DNA of 64,000 nucleotides from Firmicutes bacterium HGW-Firmicutes-2 (GTDB lineage: Bacteria > Bacillota > Clostridia > Lachnospirales > Vallitaleaceae). The translations under genes were made by a program, and so were the position numbers. This document shows positions 58,500 to 64,000 of the stretch, in pieces. The notes under the pieces were generated by a model. The model had not been told where the DNA came from and made no database searches. It was given only the letters and a program-made list of their open reading frames with translations. The DNA lies in NCBI GenBank assembly GCA_002841495.1, contig PGZV01000002.1:63488-127487 (forward strand), read 5' to 3'. How positions within the stretch are numbered: the stretch's first letter is position 1; the number at the start of each line of letters is the position of its first letter.

Positions 58500-59258
58500 T
58501 TATCTTAAGCCGTCTTCGTTGATTTCTACCGGATACATTTCTTTTAGGGATTCAATCTCGGATCTGTATACTTCGGTTTGCTTTCTTCCGATAAGTTCTT
58601 GTCGGACTTGATTTTCTACTTCTTCAAAAGCTTTAACAGAAGCTTCAATACGTTCTTCAACCAACAACAAGTGGTAACCGAATTGAGTTTTTACAGGAGC
58701 TCCAACTTGGCCAATCTCTTGTGTGAATGCCGCTTCTTCAAACTCAGGAACCATACGTCCTCTTTCAAAAGTACCAAGATCGCCACCCCGTTCTTTTGAT
58801 GGACAAGTCGAGTATTTTTTTGCTGCTTCTTCAAAATCCATACCACTGTCAATTTCATTCTTGACTTCCATGATATCCGCTTCATCCGTCATAAGAATAT
58901 GCTTTGCTTTAGCTTTTGGCGCTTCTGCAAAATTATTCTTGTGTGCCTCATAGTAAGCTTCAACCTCAGATGGTTCTACTGTAATGGCATCTAGACTTTT
59001 TTGAACCGCATACCTTTGAAGCATGGCACGTTTAGTTTCTTCCATAATCTCAAGAAACTTGTCTTCCTGATCAAAGCCTTTTTCTACCGCTCTTTTATAG
59101 AATAATTCTCCTGCTACCATTTCATCCAATAACACTTTTCTTCCTTCAAAGCTAGAGAAGTTCTGAGCATCCTGTTGTGGCAGATTTCTCATAATCGCAA
59201 TCATATCATCTTTTGTCAATTCTTTGTCGCCGACTTTTGCTAATACTATTTTTTCCAT
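58500..59258 (-). CDS. Parvulin-type peptidyl-prolyl cis-trans isomerase
   Basis: 252 residues with no signal peptide, so probably cytoplasmic. An N-terminal helical SurA-like chaperone part (about residues 15-105) precedes the rotamase domain (about 118-215: KAKHILMTDEADIMEV, KYSTCPSKERGGDLGTFERGRMVPEFEEAAF, VKTQFGYHLLLVEER). It isomerises proline bonds. Unlike PrsA it has no lipobox. It is monocistronic, divergent from galM. Confidence 0.9.
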   Translation of the reverse strand: MEKIVLAKVGDKELTKDDMIAIMRNLPQQDAQNFSSFEGRKVLLDEMVAGELFYKRAVEKGFDQEDKFLEIMEETKRAMLQRYAVQKSLDAITVEPSEVEAYYEAHKNNFAEAPKAKAKHILMTDEADIMEVKNEIDSGMDFEEAAKKYSTCPSKERGGDLGTFERGRMVPEFEEAAFTQEIGQVGAPVKTQFGYHLLLVEERIEASVKAFEEVENQVRQELIGRKQTEVYRSEIESLKEMYPVEINEDGLR

Positions 59259-59415
59259 TCTATAATCTCCAATTCTATAATTTTAGTTGTGACCGCTCAT
59301 TTCTTATCATACAGGATTGAGTCTTTTATTTCAAGGACTATCTCTATTATTGAGCTTTAAGAGTCCTTGCTGTATAATGGTCTAAGGCTTAACATCATCT
59401 CAAGGAGGAATCATA

Positions 59416-60459
59416 ATGCAATGTCAATCTCGTCCATTCGGCCATACCAAAGACGGCCAACAAGTCATGCTATACACTTTATCCAATAAAAAAGGTCATA
59501 ATGTCAAAATCCTAAACTACGGGGGCATCATTAAGGAAATTAATGTTCCGGACGCTGCCGGTCATATTAAAAATGTGGTCTTAGGCTTTGACTCAATAGA
59601 GGCTTACGAAGATCATTCCCCCCACTTTGGTTGTATCACCGGTAGAGTTGCAGGACGTATCAGCCAAGCATCTTTTAATCTTAATGATACCACTTATAAA
59701 TTGGAAAAAAACAACGGTAATCATTGTCTTCACGGCGGCAGTCTTGCCCTTGACAAGCAGATATGGTCCGTCACTGAAATCGTATCAAAGACTCAAGCCG
59801 AATTGGTATTAAGTTATCTCAGTTATGATATGGATCAAGGCTTTCCTGGGCATCTGGATGTGGTCGTGACTTATGTCTTTGATGAAGAAAGCAACCTGAC
59901 CATAAGGTATAAAGCAACAACCGATAAAGATACCATCCTTACCTTAACCAATCACAGCTACTTCAATCTATCCGGCGATCCATCCTCCACCATCTTAGAC
60001 CATCAACTTACATTACCGGCAAAAGAATATGTAGCTGTTAATTCAGAAATCATTCCCATAGGTATCTTACCCACTGCTTCAGGACCTTTTGACTTCAGTC
60101 AACCAAAAGCAATTGGCTCACATATACATGATGAAAATATCCAGCTTAAAAACGCCGGCGGCTATGACCATGCCTTTATCTTAGATTCTGATACTGAAGC
60201 ACCAATTATGCTTAAAGATCCAAAAACCGGACGTATACTTGAGATCGTAACCTCCGAAGCTTGTGTTGTCTGTTACACCGGCAATTTCCTAACTTCTGAT
60301 CTACCACTTCAAGGGGGCCAATCAACTCAAAAACATGGCGCAGTTTGCCTTGAAACCCAATACTATCCTGACGCGATCAACCAAGATTTCATACCCACCA
60401 AGATCCTTAGAGCCGATGAAATCTATCGACAAAAGACCACCTACAGTTTCAAGATCTAA
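59416..60459 (+). CDS. galM: Aldose 1-epimerase (galactose mutarotase)
   Basis: 347 residues. LNYGGIIKEINVPD, NNGNHCLHGGSLALDKQIW (with the first catalytic His), LTNHSYFNLSG (second His) and LETQYYPDAINQ (catalytic Glu, about residue 313) are in order. It interconverts alpha and beta anomers of hexoses. AAGGAGG before the ATG. Apart from this no galactose genes are in the window. Confidence 0.94.
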   Translation: MQCQSRPFGHTKDGQQVMLYTLSNKKGHNVKILNYGGIIKEINVPDAAGHIKNVVLGFDSIEAYEDHSPHFGCITGRVAGRISQASFNLNDTTYKLEKNNGNHCLHGGSLALDKQIWSVTEIVSKTQAELVLSYLSYDMDQGFPGHLDVVVTYVFDEESNLTIRYKATTDKDTILTLTNHSYFNLSGDPSSTILDHQLTLPAKEYVAVNSEIIPIGILPTASGPFDFSQPKAIGSHIHDENIQLKNAGGYDHAFILDSDTEAPIMLKDPKTGRILEIVTSEACVVCYTGNFLTSDLPLQGGQSTQKHGAVCLETQYYPDAINQDFIPTKILRADEIYRQKTTYSFKI

Positions 60460-60473
60460 GTTATATCTGATAT

Positions 60474-60545
60474 TAAAAAGAGCAAGCATCATTTTCCGGT
60501 ATTTCCTTCTAACAATCCGGCTTATGATAACTTGCTGCTTTTTTA
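60474..60545 (+). terminator. Terminator-like hairpin after galM
   Basis: AGAGCAAG pairs with CTTGCTGCT across a long loop, followed by TTTTTT. Confidence 0.5.
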
Positions 60546-60612
60546 TGATTTCACTAATATTTATTTGGGTTTTACACATCTTTTTCAATTTACTTGTAAC
60601 TAACGTCAACTC

Positions 60613-60779
60613 CGACCATGAAGTTCCTGGAACTGGATGTATGTTTTAAGCAAGTCAGCATGGATGCTGACCGTCGACTTTTGGTGCATGGATGCACCAA
60701 CTGGAGACCGTAAACATACAGACTGTGGAAGGGTTTTCATGGGACCCCATAAATCAACATCGACCATGAAGTTCCTGGA
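60613..60779 (+). repeat. Structured module bounded by 19-bp direct repeats
   Basis: CGACCATGAAGTTCCTGGA occurs at about 60613-60632 and 60761-60779. Inside, GTATGTTT and AAACATAC pair and enclose two hairpins with the same loop: GTCAGC-ATGGAT-GCTGAC and GGTGC-ATGGAT-GCACC. No coding frame is convincing. It may be an RNA gene or a small mobile element; I do not recognise it. Confidence 0.5.
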
Positions 60780-60789
60780 CCCCCCGCAC

Positions 60790-61692
60790 CTATAATCTTA
60801 TATCATCAAAACTCAGTGGGCCCTTCATAATCTTTTTCCGAATCGCCAAACGGCCTTGATCATCGGGTATAATGCTCCAATGAATCAAATAGAATTTCCG
60901 TCCTACCAATTCAATACCGGTAATGCCCCTTGGATGAACACAACACCCTGAATTCAAATAAATAGCTTCTGATTGATCCGGCAACTTAGGACGATGGGTA
61001 TGACCACAAAGAATACCGATATGGTTATGTCTGATCCATTTGGAAAAGGACTTTTCTATCTTGTGGCGCTTCACTCTGTTTTTGGAAGGACTTGACGGAT
61101 TCCTTAGACCGACCATATGCATGTAGCGCCAGAAAATTCTCATCAAAAACAAAGAAATTATCCAACCTTGATCGTTCATAAAATCGCCTTGATGGCCGTG
61201 AACAACCAATATTTCTTTATCTGTCTGGTGATCTTTAAGTATCAAACTCTCTTTGACTTTAATACCCGGAAATAGAGGTGTCTTAGTATCCAAGTACTCA
61301 TCATAGAAATGGGTTAGTTCATGTTTAGATATATATTCATTTCTAAAAGCCATATTATGATTACCAAAAAGATAAAAAAGGCGTTTCGTATCAAAGTACT
61401 TCTTTAGCAAACAAAAAACATCGCTGTGAGCTCTTCTAATATGAGAGAATTTGCTATATTCCCACAATTCATCCCCATCACCAATCTCAATATATGTATA
61501 CTCATTCTTAAAATAATAATCAAGGGCATGGTAATAGACGTTTTGATTATGAGCAAATTCATCTGACATACTGTTGTCACCACGGTGTACATCACTAAAA
61601 AATATAATTCTCGTTTCATCATTCACATCAATCGTATCTTGGTTGCGAATGGCTTTAAAATAGCATTCCGTTAACCTTTTATGTCCAAACAA
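60790..61692 (-). CDS. Metallophosphoesterase
   Basis: 300 residues. IIFFSDVHRGDN (Asp, His), EIGDGDELWE (Asp), LFGNHNMAF (Asn, His), LVVHGHQGDF (His) and GILCGHTHRPKL (GHxH) form the calcineurin-like metal site. Its length and the DVHRGDN pattern resemble UDP-2,3-diacylglucosamine hydrolase-like or UshA-unrelated phosphoesterases; the substrate is not clear. No signal peptide. Confidence 0.85.
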   Translation of the reverse strand: MFGHKRLTECYFKAIRNQDTIDVNDETRIIFFSDVHRGDNSMSDEFAHNQNVYYHALDYYFKNEYTYIEIGDGDELWEYSKFSHIRRAHSDVFCLLKKYFDTKRLFYLFGNHNMAFRNEYISKHELTHFYDEYLDTKTPLFPGIKVKESLILKDHQTDKEILVVHGHQGDFMNDQGWIISLFLMRIFWRYMHMVGLRNPSSPSKNRVKRHKIEKSFSKWIRHNHIGILCGHTHRPKLPDQSEAIYLNSGCCVHPRGITGIELVGRKFYLIHWSIIPDDQGRLAIRKKIMKGPLSFDDIRL

Positions 61693-61820
61693 GTCATCAC
61701 CTTCCTTACCTTCCTATTATAACATATAAGCATTCTCAAATAACAGGAAAAAAGTTAAAAGGGGTACCCAATAACGTGGTCGTAGATGTGATATGGATCT
61801 ACAATCTATTTATATGCACT
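61693..61820. other. Gene-free stretch before element B copy 3
   Basis: No gene or clear promoter. The whole gap to 62013 contains only the structured element B copy and a palindromic terminator. Confidence 0.5.
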
Positions 61821-61946
61821 CAAGAAAAGAAGCTACGCTTCGTTATGAGCTTTGCTCATATTTCTGAACGGTTCGGCAGGAAAGGCTTCCTTGATCGTTA
61901 ATGCGATGCTTCAACGCATTAACATGACATAGGCTTTCCTAGAGAA
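61821..61946 (+). ncRNA. Structured element B, copy 3 (candidate RNA)
   Basis: P1 is GAAGC-TAC-GCTTC (61829-61841), a two-sided change from GAGGC-GCCTC. P2 is TATGAGC-TTT-GCTCATA (61844-61860). P3 is AGGAAAG (61878-61884) with CTTTCCT (61934-61940). P4 is GTTAATGCG and CGCATTAAC (61897-61923) with loop ATGCTTCAA. No plus-strand gene follows, so it is not an obligatory leader. It is followed directly by a perfect terminator. Confidence 0.55.
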
Positions 61947-61948
61947 GA

Positions 61949-61980
61949 ACAAAGACAAGCGCTTATGCGCTTGTCTTTGT
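61949..61980. terminator. Perfect terminator after element B copy 3 / pspC
   Basis: ACAAAGACAAGCGC and GCGCTTGTCTTTGT form a perfect 14-bp stem with a 4-nt loop. CTTTT follows on the plus strand. It can also end the glmS-pspC transcript on the minus strand. Confidence 0.85.
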
Positions 61981-62013
61981 CTTTTAACTATACGTTACAA
62001 AATGTTATTTACT

Positions 62014-62415
62014 CTAATTCTTCTTTTTGATAATAAAAATACCAATAGTTATAATAGCAATTGCAATAATCATGCCTGAATCAAACCAAAGAAACAACTT
62101 GCTCATTAAGATCAGAGCACCAATACCAATCAATAGGATGCCAAGCACTCTCCTTGTATCCTTGCTGTCAAGATCAATGGTCGTTTCCCTATCTATATCT
62201 TCACCATCATTCACTTCAACATAATCCAACGGTCGTTCCGGAATAATCAAAGCACCAATAATATATCCGAAAAAAGTGATGCCAAAGCTTGGAAAAGCTA
62301 GCAAAACAACAATCAAACGTACAATGGTCACATCAATCTTAAAATATTCAGCAATACCACCACAGACACCCGCTAAAACCTTATTCTTATTAGAACGATA
62401 TAATCTCTTATTCAT
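62014..62415 (-). CDS. PspC-domain membrane protein
   Basis: 133 residues from ATG 62415, set by GAGGTG just upstream. The PspC domain is at the N-terminus (LYRSNKNKVLAGVCGGIAEYFKIDVTIVRLIVVLLAF), with a first membrane pair and two later helices (GILLIGIGALILMSKL and MIIAIAIITIGIFII). The family relates to phage-shock or LiaR-type envelope stress, but no pspA or liaRS lies here. It follows glmS by about 100 bp. Confidence 0.88.
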   Translation of the reverse strand: MNKRLYRSNKNKVLAGVCGGIAEYFKIDVTIVRLIVVLLAFPSFGITFFGYIIGALIIPERPLDYVEVNDGEDIDRETTIDLDSKDTRRVLGILLIGIGALILMSKLFLWFDSGMIIAIAIITIGIFIIKKKN

Positions 62416-62524
62416 AGCGCACCTCAACTTTCATTTCATCACTTAAACATCTAATGAATTCATTATAGTACGCTAAGTCTAAAATCTCATGGTAAAAACA
62501 TTAAAAGTCCATTAAAAAGAAAAA

Positions 62525-64000
62525 TTATTCCACTGTAACACTCTTAGCCAAGTTTCTTGGCTTGTCGATATCATGTCCTAGATTTTTTGCTATATAATAA
62601 GCAAACAACTGCTGAGGTATGTTTTCTAGCAATGGTACTAAAGACCAATGGGTCCTAGGTATATAGATGACATCTTCTGCAACTTGCTCCACTTCTTTGT
62701 TGCCTTCCATAGCAATAGCCATAATACTGGCACCTCTTGCTTTGACTTCTTTTATATTACTCACTGTCTTGTCAAAAAGACTTTCCTGACCAACCAGTCC
62801 CATTAGTAATGAACCTTCTTCAATCAGAGCAATCGGTCCATGCTTAAGTTCACCTGCTGGATAAGGCTCTGCATGTAGGTAAGCAATTTCTTTAATCTTC
62901 AGTGCACCTTCCATAGCAACGGCATAGTCAAGACCTCTACCTATATAAAATACATTCTTCATATTCAAATGTTTTTTAGCCATATCTTCTATTAGATTCG
63001 CATTTTCTAGAATATGCTCTACTTGAGATGGTAATTGGTACAGTGCTGCTCTAAGCTCTCTAAAGTCCTCTACATTGAGTTTTCCTAAAGCTAGAGATAT
63101 CTTCATGCTAATCAGGTACATGGCACATAACTGAGCTGAGTAAGCCTTGGTCGATGCTACTGCAATCTCAGGTCCTGCCCATGTATATAGCACATCATCG
63201 GCTTCTCTAGAAATACTGGATCCAACGGCATTAACCACACCCAAAACATGAGCGCCAGCCTTTTTAGCCATTCTAAGCGCTGCTAAAGTATCCGCGGTTT
63301 CTCCGGACTGGGACACCACAATCATTAAGGTATTTTCATCTAAGATTGGATCCTTGTATCTAAATTCTGAAGCCACCTCAGCTATAACCGGAATACGGGC
63401 ATATTTTTCTATCAATTCTTTTCCGATTAAGCCTGAGTAATAGGCTGTTCCACAGGCTATCACATAGATTCTCGTGATTTTTTCCAGAACCTCTTTCTCA
63501 AGATTGATACCGTCTAAGTAGACATCGTCCTGGTCCATTGGCAACCTTGGCGTTAATGTGTCGCGAATAACTTTAGGTTGCTCATAGATTTCTTTCAACA
63601 TGAAGTGCTCATAACCGGCTTTTTCTGCAGCTTGTATATCCCATGTTACATTAAATATTTCTCTTTTGATAAGCTTTTGATTCATATCCATAATAACGAT
63701 ATCTTCTTTGGTGACAACCGCAATCTCATAGTCCTCAATAAAGTATACTTTTCTTGTATGTCGTAAAATAGCCGGCACGTCGGAAGCAATAAAGTTCTCA
63801 CCATCACCAATGCCAAGAACTAATGGACTGTCTTTTCTCGTTGCAATTATCTTGTCCGGTTCTGATTCTGATACAACTGCAAGGGCAAAAGAACCTTCTA
63901 TTCTATGAAGTGCAGCTATAACGGCTTCCAAAAGATTGTTGCTTTCTTTGTAATATAAGTCGATGAGCTGTACCGCAATCTCCGTATCCGTCTCAGAAAT
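62525..64000 (-). CDS. glmS: Glutamine-fructose-6-phosphate aminotransferase (N-terminus beyond the window)
   Basis: 491 codons are visible and the frame is open to the right edge, so the N-terminal glutaminase start is missing. Visible: SETDTEIAVQLIDLYY and HRIEGSFALAVVS (end of the glutaminase domain), then two SIS domains. Motifs are ACGTAYYSG, VVSQSGETADTLAALRMAK and YAVAMEGALKIKEIAYLHAEPYPAGELKHGPIALI, ending LAKSVTVE. It makes glucosamine-6-phosphate for cell-wall precursors. Any glmS ribozyme would be upstream, outside the window. Confidence 0.96.
   Translation of the reverse strand: MSETDTEIAVQLIDLYYKESNNLLEAVIAALHRIEGSFALAVVSESEPDKIIATRKDSPLVLGIGDGENFIASDVPAILRHTRKVYFIEDYEIAVVTKEDIVIMDMNQKLIKREIFNVTWDIQAAEKAGYEHFMLKEIYEQPKVIRDTLTPRLPMDQDDVYLDGINLEKEVLEKITRIYVIACGTAYYSGLIGKELIEKYARIPVIAEVASEFRYKDPILDENTLMIVVSQSGETADTLAALRMAKKAGAHVLGVVNAVGSSISREADDVLYTWAGPEIAVASTKAYSAQLCAMYLISMKISLALGKLNVEDFRELRAALYQLPSQVEHILENANLIEDMAKKHLNMKNVFYIGRGLDYAVAMEGALKIKEIAYLHAEPYPAGELKHGPIALIEEGSLLMGLVGQESLFDKTVSNIKEVKARGASIMAIAMEGNKEVEQVAEDVIYIPRTHWSLVPLLENIPQQLFAYYIAKNLGHDIDKPRNLAKSVTVE

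Noticed and set aside
60335-60649. ORFs of about 100 residues over the end of galM
   Set aside because: They overlap galM in other frames and run into a terminator; no ribosome-binding site or recognisable family.
62430-62524. glmS ribozyme
   Set aside because: This is downstream of glmS on the minus strand. The ribozyme, if present, would lie upstream of the gene outside the window.
1-64000. CRISPR arrays or rRNA genes
   Set aside because: No regularly spaced direct repeats of about 30 nt and no rRNA-like sequence were found.

Overview
The window looks like a low-GC Gram-positive anaerobe of the class Clostridia, probably a Lachnospirales or Vallitalea-type lineage. The grounds are gene content and order. 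A murB-rapZ-yvcK-whiA-crh run and a tig-clpP-clpX-lon-engB run are present. DUF1836, DUF4364 and DUF5721 genes, a lysO gene split in two, a lysine riboswitch, a CIRCE operator and strong Shine-Dalgarno sites are also seen. The seven tRNA genes have no encoded CCA. The lineage call is inference; no rRNA is present.

Layout. (1) 1-2.35 kb is the edge of an integrative or conjugative element: the start of an ArdC-like protein, parB, parA and a divergent XRE regulator. (2) 2.35-3.95 kb holds corA behind a long leader with a small upstream ORF, then an antiporter remnant and a perfect 29-bp inverted repeat. (3) 4.1-16.7 kb is housekeeping DNA: rlmD, a small acidic-tailed membrane protein, pcrA, DUF1836, YerC-like, PHP hydrolase, split lysO, a soluble chemoreceptor, DegV, M18 aminopeptidase and DUF5721. 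(4) 16.7-22.1 kb has CIRCE-controlled htpG, then a lysine riboswitch with dapA, dapB and a phosphodiesterase. (5) 22.1-37.7 kb is a long minus-strand surface-polysaccharide operon containing csaB, wecC, a flippase, a polymerase/ligase, two glycosyltransferases, an acetyltransferase, a DUF4330 pair, MurJ and two paralogous phosphodiester-glycosidase-like proteins. (6) 38-41 kb has an HD-GYP protein, a radical SAM protein and DUF4364. (7) 41.2-47.5 kb is the protein quality-control block. (8) 47.7-49.7 kb has a DJ-1 protein, a CYTH protein and a seven-gene tRNA array. (9) 49.9-52.9 kb is a GC-richer SLH-domain surface protein. (10) 53-58.3 kb is yfcE-like, rdgB and the crh-whiA-yvcK-rapZ-murB run. 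(11) 58.5-64 kb has a parvulin, galM, a metallophosphoesterase, pspC and glmS, whose N-terminus is cut by the window edge.

Connections. CsaB pyruvylates cell-wall polysaccharide in known systems, and pyruvylated polymer is what SLH domains bind, so the polysaccharide operon may build the anchor for the SLH protein at 50-53 kb. Lysine synthesis (riboswitch-dapAB) and export (lysO) are both here.

Most novel signals. A three-copy structured element (about 37.9, 39.5 and 61.8 kb) has matched stem changes between copies and a conserved hairpin loop ending CTTCAA; it looks like an undescribed structured RNA or RNA-like repeat. A separate palindromic MITE-like family has four copies (5.5, 6.0, 13.7, 54.1 kb). 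A structured module bounded by 19-bp direct repeats lies at 60.6-60.8 kb.
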